Origin: Roseomonas acroporae
GTDB lineage: Bacteria; Pseudomonadota; Alphaproteobacteria; Acetobacterales; Acetobacteraceae
Direction of reading: 5' to 3'
Length of the DNA: 64,000 bases
Assembly (NCBI RefSeq): GCF_023223525.1
Contig: NZ_JALPRX010000078.1
Coordinates: 1-64,000 of the forward strand
Made by a program: the position numbers and the translations under genes. Within the stretch, counting starts at the first letter, position 1. The number at the start of each line of letters is the position of its first letter. Positions 8,332-16,776 of the stretch are shown piece after piece. Below the pieces are notes generated by a model. It made no database searches. It worked only from the letters and a program-made list of their open reading frames with translations, and had not been told where the DNA came from.

Positions 8332-9225
8332 ATGCTCGACCTCGTCCATCTCCGCTCCTTCGCCACCCTGGCCGAGGAGCTGCACTTCGGCCGCGCCGCG
8401 CGGCGGCTGCACATGACGCAGCCGCCGCTCAGCCGTCAGCTCCAGCTCCTGGAGCGGGAGCTGGGCGTGCGGCTGCTCGATCGCGGCGGCCAGGGCGTGG
8501 CGCTCACCGCCGCCGGCCGGGCCTTCCTGCCCGAGGCGCGGGCCCTGCTGGCGGCGGGGGAGACGGCCACGCAGGTGGCCCGCCGCGCCGCCCAGGCCAA
8601 GCCGGGCGGCGCGCTGACGATCGGCCTGATCGGCGCCGCCGCCTACGCCTTCCTGCCGCGCCTGGTGAGCCGGGCGCGCGCGGAGCTGCCGGACATCGCG
8701 CTGACGCTGAAGGAGATGATGGGCGCGGCGCAGGTGGAGGCGCTGGCGCTCGGGCGCATCGACCTCGGGCTGGCGCGGCCGCTGACGCGGCCCTTCGACG
8801 GCGCCGCCGCCTGCGTGATGCGCGAGCCGCTGGCGCTGGCTCTGCCGGAGGGGCACCCGCTCGCGGCGCGCCGCCGGCTGGCGCTGCGCGACCTGGAGGA
8901 CGTGCCCTTCATCATGTACTCGCCCGACGGCCCGTACCTGCACGCCCTGCTGACCGACGCCTTCCGCGCCGCCGGGGTGCGGCCGCGCGTGGTGCAGGCG
9001 ATGAGCCATGCGCAGTCCATCCTGTCGCTGGTCAGCACCGGCATGGGCGTCGCGATCGTGCCGGCCGAGGCGCGCAACGCCTGCTTCGGCAGCGTCGTCT
9101 TCCGGCCGATCCGCGTGGCACCGGGGGCGATGGCGGAGCTGCACGCGATCTGGCGGCCGGAGAACCGCAACCCGGCCCTGCCCCCCTTCCGCGCGCTGCT
9201 GCGGCGCGTCGCCCTGCCCGGCTGA
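8332..9225 (+). CDS. LysR-family transcriptional regulator (BenM/CatM-like)
   Basis: A 297-residue LysR protein. The DNA-binding domain (residues 1-60) carries LRSFATLAEELHFGRAARRLHMTQPPLSRQ, the HFGRAA...QPPLSRQ signature of the CbnR/BenM/CatM branch. The effector domain begins near residue 90 (GGALTIGLIGAAAYAFLPRLV). The ATG at 8332 puts the helix-turn-helix at the normal distance from the start. It diverges from the UxaA/Ldh operon and is its likely regulator. The TGA stop lies inside the left terminal repeat of the 255-bp element that follows. Confidence 0.88.
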   Translation: MLDLVHLRSFATLAEELHFGRAARRLHMTQPPLSRQLQLLERELGVRLLDRGGQGVALTAAGRAFLPEARALLAAGETATQVARRAAQAKPGGALTIGLIGAAAYAFLPRLVSRARAELPDIALTLKEMMGAAQVEALALGRIDLGLARPLTRPFDGAAACVMREPLALALPEGHPLAARRRLALRDLEDVPFIMYSPDGPYLHALLTDAFRAAGVRPRVVQAMSHAQSILSLVSTGMGVAIVPAEARNACFGSVVFRPIRVAPGAMAELHAIWRPENRNPALPPFRALLRRVALPG

Positions 9226-9476
9226 GAGCCTTGCATGGACGGCCCGGTGGCGGCGCGCGCCGGCCGGCACCGCGCGGAAGGCCGCGTGGCGGGCGGGCCT
9301 CGGAACCTGTTCGAGAAGCCTGCGGGTCGGTCCGGCGGGTCTTTTCCGCGCCGGGAGCGTCGGGGATCCGGCACGATGCCCCGCATCGCGCCGGCGTCCC
9401 TTCCCTCCCGGCTCCTTCCCGGCACGAAAAATCCCTCGCCATCCCTCCGCCGCAGGCCTCTCGAACAGGCTCTCAG
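9222..9476. repeat. 255-bp non-coding element with inverted ends between convergent genes
   Basis: CTGAGAGCCT at 9222-9231 is the exact inverse of AGGCTCTCAG at 9467-9476. Inside it, a 20-bp segment at 9306-9325 is inverted at 9451-9470 with one mismatch. No coding sequence is convincing. Both flanking genes take their TGA from the terminal CTGA. The arrangement suggests a MITE-like or REP-like element, or a large palindromic terminator. Confidence 0.7.
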
Positions 9477-10192
9477 CCCGCCGCCCGGCCCCCCACCGGG
9501 TCCAGGCCACTGGCGCGGTAGGCGGCCTCGGCCTCCGGTCCCTGCAACGCCGCCAGGAAGCGCCCGGCCAGGGCCCGGTCCGCCGCCGCGCGCATGATCG
9601 CCGCGGCGAAGGTGGCAGCCTTGCCCAGCGGCGGCGGCAGCGGCCCCACGATCTCGACGCCCGGCACCGCCCGCAGCTCGCTGACCTGCTGCACCGCGAG
9701 GTCGGCCTCGCCGCTCGCCAGCCTCTCGGCCGTGAAGCCGGCGGGGATGACGGTGGCGCGCGCGTCGATCGCCTCGGCGATGCCGAGCTGCCGGATCACG
9801 GCGGCGAAGTGGATGCCGCTGGCGCCGGTGCGGGAATAGGCGACCGAGCGCGCCGCCAGCAGCGCGCGGATGCAGGCCTCGGGCGTCGCGATGTCGGGAT
9901 GCGGCGCGCCGGCGCGCACGGCGAGGCCGATGCGCGAGACCACCACGTCGCGCCGGTCGGCCGGGTCCACGAGGCCCTGCGCCGCGAGCCGGGCCGCCGC
10001 CTCGTCCGTCACCAGCACCAGGTCGGGGCGCGCGCCGGCGGCGATGCGCTCCATGACGACGGCGGTCGGGCTCCAGTCGATCGCGAAGCGGCAGCCGGTC
10101 GCGGCCTCGAAGGCGGGCAGGATCGCCTGGTCGAAGGCGCCGCGCACCACCAGCGCGCACATCAGCGTCAGCACCGGCCCGTTCCCGTCCAT
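9473..10192 (-). CDS. Leaderless solute-binding-like protein (ModA/SBP_bac_11 type)
   Basis: A 239-residue protein of the type 2 periplasmic-binding fold resembling ModA-like receptors: a VLTLMCALVVRGAFDQAILPAF-like first strand and helix, GARPDLVLVTDEAAARLAAQG, then SRTGASGIHFAAVIRQLGI and GEADLAVQQVSELRAVPGVEIVGPLP. It has no signal peptide: the ATG at 10192 (ribosome site GGGAGGGC) starts only a few residues before the first strand. No ABC partner genes are nearby. It therefore looks cytoplasmic and may be a ligand sensor or chaperone. A paralog with the same properties lies at 57515-58204. The role is unknown. Confidence 0.75.
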   Translation of the reverse strand: MDGNGPVLTLMCALVVRGAFDQAILPAFEAATGCRFAIDWSPTAVVMERIAAGARPDLVLVTDEAAARLAAQGLVDPADRRDVVVSRIGLAVRAGAPHPDIATPEACIRALLAARSVAYSRTGASGIHFAAVIRQLGIAEAIDARATVIPAGFTAERLASGEADLAVQQVSELRAVPGVEIVGPLPPPLGKAATFAAAIMRAAADRALAGRFLAALQGPEAEAAYRASGLDPVGGRAAG

Positions 10193-10289
10193 CGCCCTGC
10201 CCTCCCCCTGGCGGCCCGCAGGCTGGGCCGGGCGGCGGGCCCAGGCAAGCGGGGCCGGCATCCCGCGCGGCGCCGGCGGCGGGGCGCCT

Positions 10290-11003
10290 TCAGCGCGCGG
10301 CGCGGTCGAAGCGGCCGTGACGCAGGAAATGCAGCGTCTGCCGGATCACCTCGGCGTTGCGCATCATCAGCGGATGGGTGGCATGCAGGACGATGTGGTC
10401 GGCCATGCCGGCCACCCGGGTGCGCTCCACGCAGACGCGCCCGTCATCCGGGCCCGGCAGCAGCAGCCAGGAGGCGAGCGGGTCCAGCGAGCGGTCGCCC
10501 GCGATCACGCCCAGCTCGTAGTCCACCGGGCCCAGCAGCGCGCGCAGGGATTCGTCGGGGCGGGTGACGAGCTGCGCCCCGGCGGGGCCGAAGACGCGGC
10601 GGTAGAGCGCGTTGCGGCAGAGCAGGTCGGCCACCTCGCTGCCGCCGTTCGGCGTGCCCAGCATCACCACGCGTCCGAGGCCGGCCGGGCGACGGCGGGT
10701 GATGAGGGCGCGCGCCAGCAGCCCGCCCATGGAATGCGCGACGACGTGCAGCGGCCCCGCCCCGGCGTGCAGGAAGGCGGCGGCCCGGCGCGCCACGTCC
10801 TCGGCCAGCGTCTCCAGCGGCGCGTGGCGCGCGTCGTAGTCGAGGTTCAGCGTGGCGTGGCCGGCCTCGCGCAGCGCCCGCTCCATCCGCGCCATCGAGG
10901 CGGCGCGCCGCGCGATGCCGTGCAGCAGCAGCACCCGGCCGGGCCCGCCGGGGACGGGCGCCGGGCCGGACGCCTCCCCCGGCGCCGGGGCCGCCGCGCT
11001 CAC
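10290..11003 (-). CDS. Alpha/beta hydrolase, lipase-like
   Basis: A 237-residue hydrolase. VLLLHGIARRAASM supplies the oxyanion-hole strand, and VVAHSMGGLLARAL is the GxSxG nucleophile elbow. Asp in VIAGDRSLDP and a His near ADHIVLHATHPLMM complete a plausible triad. The pattern matches the small bacterial lipases or acetyltransferases of the PGAP1-like group. The GTG start at 11003 overlaps the stop of the AI-2E permease gene (GTGA), so the pair is coupled. There is no signal peptide. The substrate is unknown, probably a short ester or lipid. Confidence 0.82.
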   Translation of the reverse strand: MSAAAPAPGEASGPAPVPGGPGRVLLLHGIARRAASMARMERALREAGHATLNLDYDARHAPLETLAEDVARRAAAFLHAGAGPLHVVAHSMGGLLARALITRRRPAGLGRVVMLGTPNGGSEVADLLCRNALYRRVFGPAGAQLVTRPDESLRALLGPVDYELGVIAGDRSLDPLASWLLLPGPDDGRVCVERTRVAGMADHIVLHATHPLMMRNAEVIRQTLHFLRHGRFDRAAR

Positions 11004-12064
11004 GCCGCGGCGTCGTCGCGGCCGGAGAGCAGGGCGGCCACCCAGCGCGTGCTGTCGTACTGCGCGCAGACCACGAGCAGGGCGATGGTGACGGGGATGC
11101 CGATGAAGGCGCCGGCGATGCCCCACAGGAAGGACCAGAAGAACACGGCGAACAGCACCAGGAAGGGCGAGACCGACACCGCCTTGCCGGCGAGGCGCGG
11201 CTCGATGTAGCTGCCCGAGACGAACTGGATGACGTTGAGGCAGAGGAACACGGTCAGCGCCGCTTCCCAGGAGCCGAATTGCAGCCCGGCGAACAGGGTG
11301 GGGAACACCGTCGCCGTCAGCGGGCCGAGGAAGGGGATGTAGTTCAGGGCGAAGGCGATCATGCCCCACTCGACCGGCAGCTCCAGCCCCACCGCGAGCG
11401 CGAAGGCCCAGATGGAGAGGCCCGTCACCGCGCTCATCACCGTGCGCACCAGCATGTAGGTCTGGAGCTTGCTGCCGATCTGCTCGCAGGCCCGCAGCAG
11501 CCGTGTCCCCTCGCCGTTGCGGCCCATGCGCACGAGCTTGCGGCGGATCACCTCCACCTCCAGCATGCCGAGCATGGTGAAGACCAGGGTGACGGTCAGG
11601 AAGCTGAGCAGCCCCTGCATCCGTCCGGTCAGGCTCTGCGCCAGCCAGACCACCCAGCGCATGTCGAAGTGCTCGGCGAACAGGCCGGCGACCGGGATGC
11701 CGTGGCCTTCGAGCCATTCGGTCTGGCGCAGGTAGATGTCCTGGAAGCGGCTGGCGTTGACGATGGTCCACTGCCCGACGCGGCTGAAGCCCCAGGCGAC
11801 CAGCATGGCGAGCCCGACCACGCTGACCAGCACGATCACGATGGTGACGAGCAGCGCCAGCAGCTTCGGCAGCCGACTCTCCAGCAGGCGCTGCACCGGC
11901 CAGAACACGGCGATGATGAACAGCGCGAAGGTGGCCGGCACGAAGACCGAGGACGCCTCGCGCAGCGCGGCGAAGACCAGCACGGCGGCGCAGAGCCCGG
12001 CCATCGCGCGCAGCGCCGGGTCGCCGCCCAGGCGCCCCCGGAGACCAACCTGATCAGCATGCAT
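11000..12064 (-). CDS. AI-2E family transporter (PerM/TqsA type permease)
   Basis: A 354-residue membrane protein with about eight predicted hydrophobic segments in the family pattern: two N-terminal helices, a long soluble region (about residues 95-165), and a C-terminal membrane block. Typical signatures are FALNYIPFLGPLTATVFPTLFAG and VSGSYIEPRLAGKAVSVSPFLVLFAVFFWSFLWG (cited as motifs). The family exports autoinducer-2 or acts as Na+(Li+)/H+ antiporters; the name does not prove AI-2 transport. The ATG at 12064 leaves a short cytoplasmic start. It is coupled to the downstream hydrolase by a 4-base overlap. Confidence 0.88.
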   Translation of the reverse strand: MHADQVGLRGRLGGDPALRAMAGLCAAVLVFAALREASSVFVPATFALFIIAVFWPVQRLLESRLPKLLALLVTIVIVLVSVVGLAMLVAWGFSRVGQWTIVNASRFQDIYLRQTEWLEGHGIPVAGLFAEHFDMRWVVWLAQSLTGRMQGLLSFLTVTLVFTMLGMLEVEVIRRKLVRMGRNGEGTRLLRACEQIGSKLQTYMLVRTVMSAVTGLSIWAFALAVGLELPVEWGMIAFALNYIPFLGPLTATVFPTLFAGLQFGSWEAALTVFLCLNVIQFVSGSYIEPRLAGKAVSVSPFLVLFAVFFWSFLWGIAGAFIGIPVTIALLVVCAQYDSTRWVAALLSGRDDAAA

Positions 12065-12252
12065 CGTGCGCAGAACTCCGAACCAGGGCCCATTGCGGGT
12101 TCGTGCCGGTACCTGTCAATAGAACAGGCCCGGCCCGGGGGCGCTGGGCGCCGGGGCGGCGCCCCCCGCCGTTTCCGGCCGGCGCCGATCGGGGCTAAGA
12201 GCGTCGGCGCCCCGGCGAGTGCCGGGGCGCCCTGCCCGCGAGGAACATCCCG

Positions 12253-13710
12253 TTGCGATTCCTGAGCCGCCTGCTGCGCAGGCTACTTTTCGTGGCGCTC
12301 GGTGCCGTGCTGGCGGTGCTCGCTGTGCGGGTCTGGCTGGTCTCGGGCGGGCCGCCGCTGGAGCCATGGCACCTGTACGTGCCGCCCGAGCTGCATGCCG
12401 CCGAGCTCGACCGCACCGACTGGGCCGGCTACCTGCGCGCCGAGGAACGGGCCGCCGAGGCGGTACGCACCGAGGTGACGGAGCGCCTGCCGCCCAGGGA
12501 CCGGATCCCGCTCAACCGCTACTTCGAGGGCAGCCCGGTCTATCCCGGGCATTTCCGGCACGACTGGAACCGCAGCTACGTGCTGGAGCCCGAGGGCACG
12601 CCGCGCGGCGCGGTGGTGCTGCTGCACGGGCTGACCGACGCGCCCTACAGCCTGCGCCACGTCGCCCGCTACTACCGCGACCACGGCTACCTCGCGATCG
12701 GCATCCGGCTGCCGGCGCACGGCACGGTGCCCGGCGCGCTGACCGACGTGGTGTGGGAGGACTGGACGGCGGCGACGCGGCTGGCGATGCGCGAGGCGCG
12801 CCGGCGCGTGCCGTCCGGGCCGGTCCACGTCGTCGGCTTCTCCAACGGCGGCGCGCTGGCGATGAAGCAGGCGCTCGACTCGCTCGACGACCCGGCGGTG
12901 GTGCGGCCCGACCAGGTGGTGCTGCTCTCGCCCATGATCGGCGTCACCGGCTTCGCGCGCTTCGCGGGCTTCGCGGGGCTGCCGGCGCTGCTGCCGCGCT
13001 TCGCCAAGGCGGCCTGGCTCGGCGTCGTCGCCGAGTTCAACCCGTTCAAGTACAACTCCTTCCCGGTGAACGGCGCGCGCCAGTCCTGGCGGCTGACCCG
13101 GGCGGTGCAGGAGCAGCTCGACCGGCGCGCCCGCGCCGGGCAGCTCGACCGGCTGCCGCCGGTGCTGACCTTCCAGTCGGTGCTCGACTTCACCGTCAGC
13201 ACGCCCGCCGTGATCAACACGCTCTACGGGCAGCTTCCGGCGAACGGCAGCGAGCTGGTGCTGTTCGACATCAACCGCAATGCCAGCCTCGGCCCCCTCT
13301 TCACGCCGGGCACGGAGACGGCGCTCGACCGGCTGCTGCCGGCCGGCCCGCGACGCTACCGCACCGTCGTCGTCACCAACGCCTCGCCGGATGGCAACGC
13401 CATCGAGGCACGGCTGACCGAGGCCAATGGCGGCGGCACGCGCGTGGCGCCGCTGCGCGCCACCTATCCGCGCGACGTGTTCTCGCAGTCGCACGTCTCC
13501 ATGCCGTTCCCGCAGTCGGACTCGCTGTACGGGATGGAGCCGGACCCGGCGGACGAGGATTTCGGCGTGCATTTCGGCACGGTGGCGCCGCGTGGCGAGC
13601 GCGGGGCGCTGGCGATCAGCCTGGACGCGCTGCTGCGCATGTCGTCGAACCCGTTCTTCGACGAGCTGCTGGAGCGGATCGGGACGACGATCGACGGCGC
13701 GGCACGCTGA
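12253..13710 (+). CDS. Membrane-anchored alpha/beta hydrolase
   Basis: A 485-residue protein that starts with a basic stretch and one hydrophobic helix (residues about 10-30), so it is probably anchored with the catalytic domain outside. The hydrolase core includes GAVVLLHGLTDAPYSLRHVARYY (oxyanion strand) and VHVVGFSNGGALAMKQ (GFSNG nucleophile elbow). A late His in SQSHVSMPF could complete the triad. The TTG start at 12253 follows GAGGAAC and is supported by the classic RxxRxLLF anchor start. It diverges from the AI-2E gene over 188 bp. The substrate is unknown. A hairpin array lies behind it. Confidence 0.8.
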   Translation: MRFLSRLLRRLLFVALGAVLAVLAVRVWLVSGGPPLEPWHLYVPPELHAAELDRTDWAGYLRAEERAAEAVRTEVTERLPPRDRIPLNRYFEGSPVYPGHFRHDWNRSYVLEPEGTPRGAVVLLHGLTDAPYSLRHVARYYRDHGYLAIGIRLPAHGTVPGALTDVVWEDWTAATRLAMREARRRVPSGPVHVVGFSNGGALAMKQALDSLDDPAVVRPDQVVLLSPMIGVTGFARFAGFAGLPALLPRFAKAAWLGVVAEFNPFKYNSFPVNGARQSWRLTRAVQEQLDRRARAGQLDRLPPVLTFQSVLDFTVSTPAVINTLYGQLPANGSELVLFDINRNASLGPLFTPGTETALDRLLPAGPRRYRTVVVTNASPDGNAIEARLTEANGGGTRVAPLRATYPRDVFSQSHVSMPFPQSDSLYGMEPDPADEDFGVHFGTVAPRGERGALAISLDALLRMSSNPFFDELLERIGTTIDGAAR

Positions 13711-13715
13711 CCGCA

Positions 13716-13890
13716 GGGGAGGGCGTTGCCCTCCCCGCACCCCCTCCACCAAAGGGCGAAGCCCCTTCGGAAACCCCGTTCGGAAGGGCGGTCCCGACGG
13801 CATCAGCCATCGAGGCCCAGAGCGAACAGAGGTGCAGGAGGGCCTCGCCCTCCTGCCGGGATGGGTCCGGGGAGGGCGGAGCCCTCCCCG
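13716..13890. repeat. GC-hairpin array between convergent genes
   Basis: Several perfect dyads sit in series. GGGGAGGG-CGTTG-CCCTCCCC is at 13716-13736. A GGGCGAAGCCC-type stem follows near 13755. A 10-bp dyad with a CTC loop is near 13834-13856, and GGGGAGGGC-GGA-GCCCTCCCC is near 13869-13889. A GGGTCCGG spacer precedes the last. The hydrolase gene ends on one side and the GntP permease gene on the other. It is probably a two-way terminator or REP-type array. Confidence 0.75.
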
Positions 13891-13895
13891 CCGCG

Positions 13896-15359
13896 TCAGA
13901 ACGTCCCGAGCAGCGAGCCGAGCACGATCACCACGACGAGCGCGACGAGGGCCGTGACCACGGTGGTCATGAACAGGTCCATGTAGCTGCGCCTGTGGTC
14001 GGAGCCGCAGACGGCGAGCAGCGTCACCACCGCGCCGTTGTGCGGCAGCGCGTCCAGCGTGCCGGCGCCGATCACCGCGACGCGGTGCAGCAGGGCGGGG
14101 TCGATGCCGTGCTCGGCGGCGAGCTGGAGGTAGGTGCCGCCCAGCGTGTCGAGCGCGATGGTCAGGCCGCCCGAGGCGGAGCCGGTCAGCGCCGCCAGCA
14201 CGTTGGTGGCGACGGCGAGCGAGACCAGCGGCCCGCCGCCGATGCCGAGCACCTGGTCGCGCACCGCCGCGAAGGCCGGCAGCGCCGCGACCACCGCGCC
14301 GAAGCCGACCAGGCTGCCGACGCCGATCACCGGCAGCACGGCGGAATTGGCGCCGGCGTCCAGCGTCGCGCGCAGCGAGGGAAGGCGCTGGAAGTTCAGC
14401 GCCACCAGCACGAGGCAGGAGAAGAACAGCGCCACCACGACGGACCAGACGCCGCCGACGGCCGCGATGCTGGTCTCGCCCCAGCGCGGCTCGTTGAGGA
14501 AGGCGGTGTCCATGCTCGGCAGCACCACGCCGGTCATCAGCAGGTTGACCAGCAGCACCACCGCGATCGGCGCCACCGCCACGGCGAAGGAAGGCTGCGG
14601 CTGGCCGCCGCGGCCGTGGTGCAGCTCGGCGGTGTCGAACTCGCCCGTGACCGCGGAATGCTCGCGGATCACCGGATCGTCCGCCGCCTGGTCGGCGATG
14701 CCCTGCACGTCGGCGGGCGGCGTGCCGTAGCCCTCGCCGGCGCGCCTGGCCTGCGCCGCGCGGAATTCGAGCCACCAGATGCCGAGCCCGGCCATCACCG
14801 CCGAGGCGATGAGGCCGAGGCCGGGCGCGGCCCAGGGCGAGGTGCCGAAGAAGGGCATCGGGATCGCGTTCTGGATCGCCGGCGTGCCCGGCATGGCCGA
14901 CATGGTGAAGCTCGACGCGGCGAGCATGATGGTGGCCGGCATCAGCCGGTAGGGCACGTCGGCGGCGCGGAACATGGCGTGCGCCATCGGGCCGAGCACG
15001 AAGAAGGCGACGAACAGGTTGACGCCGCCATAGGTGACCAGCGCGCCGGCCAGCACCACGGCGAGGATGGCGCGCTGCGTGCCGAGCTTCCTGGTCATGA
15101 AGTCGGCGATGGCGGTGATGGAGCCGCTGTCGCCCATCAGCTTGCCGAAGACGCCGCCGAGCAGGAAGAGCGGGAAGAACTGCGCGATGAAGCCCCCCGC
15201 GGCGCTCATGAAGGTCTGCGTCCAGTTGGCGAGCAGCGGCTCGCCCGCGAAGGCCGCGGCCACCAGCGCGCCGAGCGGGGCGAGGAGCAGCACGCTCCAG
15301 CCCCGGTAGGCCAGGCCCATCAGCAGGCCGAGGCCGACGAGGATTCCGAGCAGGCCCAT
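13896..15359 (-). CDS. GntP-family proton symporter (gluconate/hydroxy-acid permease)
   Basis: A 487-residue polytopic membrane protein with 12 or more hydrophobic segments. Features recall the GntP family: SITAIADFMTRKLG, VTYGGVNLFVAFFVLGPMAHAMF, SSFTMSAMPGTPAIQNAIP, TGSASGGLTIALDTLG and ALPHNGAVVTLLAVCG. Family members import gluconate, other sugar acids, or D-3-hydroxybutyrate with protons. It lies 3 bp behind the patatin gene and reads in the same direction, so the two form an operon. Because patatin genes of this type commonly sit with 3-hydroxybutyrate genes in alphaproteobacteria, a hydroxybutyrate permease is a reasonable inference. Confidence 0.87.
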   Translation of the reverse strand: MGLLGILVGLGLLMGLAYRGWSVLLLAPLGALVAAAFAGEPLLANWTQTFMSAAGGFIAQFFPLFLLGGVFGKLMGDSGSITAIADFMTRKLGTQRAILAVVLAGALVTYGGVNLFVAFFVLGPMAHAMFRAADVPYRLMPATIMLAASSFTMSAMPGTPAIQNAIPMPFFGTSPWAAPGLGLIASAVMAGLGIWWLEFRAAQARRAGEGYGTPPADVQGIADQAADDPVIREHSAVTGEFDTAELHHGRGGQPQPSFAVAVAPIAVVLLVNLLMTGVVLPSMDTAFLNEPRWGETSIAAVGGVWSVVVALFFSCLVLVALNFQRLPSLRATLDAGANSAVLPVIGVGSLVGFGAVVAALPAFAAVRDQVLGIGGGPLVSLAVATNVLAALTGSASGGLTIALDTLGGTYLQLAAEHGIDPALLHRVAVIGAGTLDALPHNGAVVTLLAVCGSDHRRSYMDLFMTTVVTALVALVVVIVLGSLLGTF

Positions 15360-15362
15360 GCC

Positions 15363-16493
15363 TCACACCCCTTCGAGCAGCTTGGCCAGGTCGACCGTGG
15401 AACGGGTGCCGATCGCGTCCCCCTTCTCGGCGAGGAATGCCTCGGCGCAGCGCCGCCCCTCGTCGCGCAGATGGGTCAGGAAGGCCCATTCGGCGTTCAG
15501 CTTGGAGGAGTGGCCGAGGTCGATCATCATCGGGCTGGAGACGATGTGCACCCGGAAGCTGGCCCAGCGCTCGGCCTCGCTGCGCTTCTGGTCCGGCCTG
15601 ACGTCGAGCGTCGCGAGGAGCTGCTGGAGCAGGGCGATGCCGCGCAGCTCCTTGATGGTCGCGGCGTTGAAGGAGATCTCGTTCAGCCGGTTCTGGATCT
15701 CGGCCGCGGTGCGCGGCGTGCCGGGGCGCTCGACGGGGTTGATCGCGATCAGGATCAGGTCGTCGGCCCTGCCGCCGTCGCGCACCAGCGGGGTGATGGT
15801 CGGGTTGCCCGCGTAGCCGCCATCCCAGTAGTGCTCGCCGTCGATCTCGACCGCCTGGAACAGCGTCGGCAGGCAGGCCGAGGCCATCAGCACGTGCGGC
15901 GTCACCTCGGCGTTGCGGAAGACGCGGCCGCGGCCGGTGTGGACGTTGGTGGCGGTGACGTAGAGGCGCTGCTCGGCATGGGCGAGGCGGTCGAAGTCGA
16001 TCGTCTCGGCCAGCACCGATTCCAGCGGATTGGTGCCGGTGAGGTTGAAGTCGTAGGGCGAGACCACCCGCGCCATCAGGTCCATGATGATGAAGGCCGG
16101 CGAGCTGTCCAGCGTCCAGCGGCCGAGCAGGATGTCGAGCGGGCCGCGGCGCAGCGGACTGAGGGTCGCGGCGCGCCCGACCGTGCCCCAGAAGCGCTCC
16201 AGCGCCGCCTTGGCGCCGGCGCGGCCGCCCTCCTGGTAGCCGGCCACCAGGGCGGCGGCGTTCATCGCGCCGGCGGAGGCGCCGCTGATCGCGTCGATCT
16301 CGAGCCGCTCCTCCTCCAGCAGCCGGTCCAGCACGCCCCAGGTGAAGGCGCCGTGCGAGCCGCCGCCCTGCAGGCCGAGGTCGACCGGCAGCGGCGCCGC
16401 GCGCGTCCCGACGGCGGGAGCGGGGGACGGGGCCGGCGGTGCCGCGATGTCGGGCGCTGGCGCGACCTGGGGCTTGTTGTCGGTGTCGCTCAT
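15363..16493 (-). CDS. Patatin-like phospholipase
   Basis: A 376-residue patatin-domain protein. After a Pro/Ala-rich N-terminal 35 residues come LGLQGGGSHGAFTWGVLD (glycine-rich oxyanion motif), the nucleophile elbow GASAGAMNAA (Ser in GxSxG), and the catalytic Asp in WDGGYAGNP. The C-terminal third matches the extension common in alphaproteobacterial patatins (DUF3734-like). It should be a Ser-Asp lipid acyl hydrolase, with no evident export signal. The ATG at 16493 follows CTGGAGG. It is first in an operon with the GntP permease. A role in polyhydroxybutyrate or hydroxybutyrate metabolism is an inference from common neighbourhoods only. Confidence 0.88.
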   Translation of the reverse strand: MSDTDNKPQVAPAPDIAAPPAPSPAPAVGTRAAPLPVDLGLQGGGSHGAFTWGVLDRLLEEERLEIDAISGASAGAMNAAALVAGYQEGGRAGAKAALERFWGTVGRAATLSPLRRGPLDILLGRWTLDSSPAFIIMDLMARVVSPYDFNLTGTNPLESVLAETIDFDRLAHAEQRLYVTATNVHTGRGRVFRNAEVTPHVLMASACLPTLFQAVEIDGEHYWDGGYAGNPTITPLVRDGGRADDLILIAINPVERPGTPRTAAEIQNRLNEISFNAATIKELRGIALLQQLLATLDVRPDQKRSEAERWASFRVHIVSSPMMIDLGHSSKLNAEWAFLTHLRDEGRRCAEAFLAEKGDAIGTRSTVDLAKLLEGV

Positions 16494-16526
16494 GGCATCC
16501 TCCAGAAATGATGTCGCATCGGCCGG

Positions 16527-16576
16527 CGGCACGGCCCGGGGCACGGCACGAGGCACGGCCCGGGGCACGGCCCGGC
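16527..16576. repeat. 12-bp tandem repeat upstream of the patatin gene
   Basis: Four units close to GGCACGGCCCGG follow each other, 35 bp upstream of the patatin start. No function is evident. Confidence 0.6.
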
Positions 16577-16776
16577 GACGGCGGCGCGGCCGCGTCCGGC
16601 GGACGCGGCGCGACGGCGGCGCCGGCCGCTCCCCCCGATGTCGCTGTTGGCGCCCGCCGGGCGCGCGAGGCCGCGCAACGCCCGCCGGCATGACCCCGCC
16701 GGATGGCCCGGCCGGCATGGCAAGGCGCCTTCCGTTCCATCGTGGCGGCGGCGGGACGCGGCCCGCCGCCCCGCGC

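Noticed and set aside
11000-12064. Quorum-sensing (AI-2) exporter
   Set aside because: The family name is historic. Many members are ion antiporters, and no luxS or lsr genes are seen.
12219-16511. Very long plus-strand open frame across the hydrolase, GntP and patatin genes
   Set aside because: It has the composition of an out-of-frame shadow and overlaps three well-supported genes.
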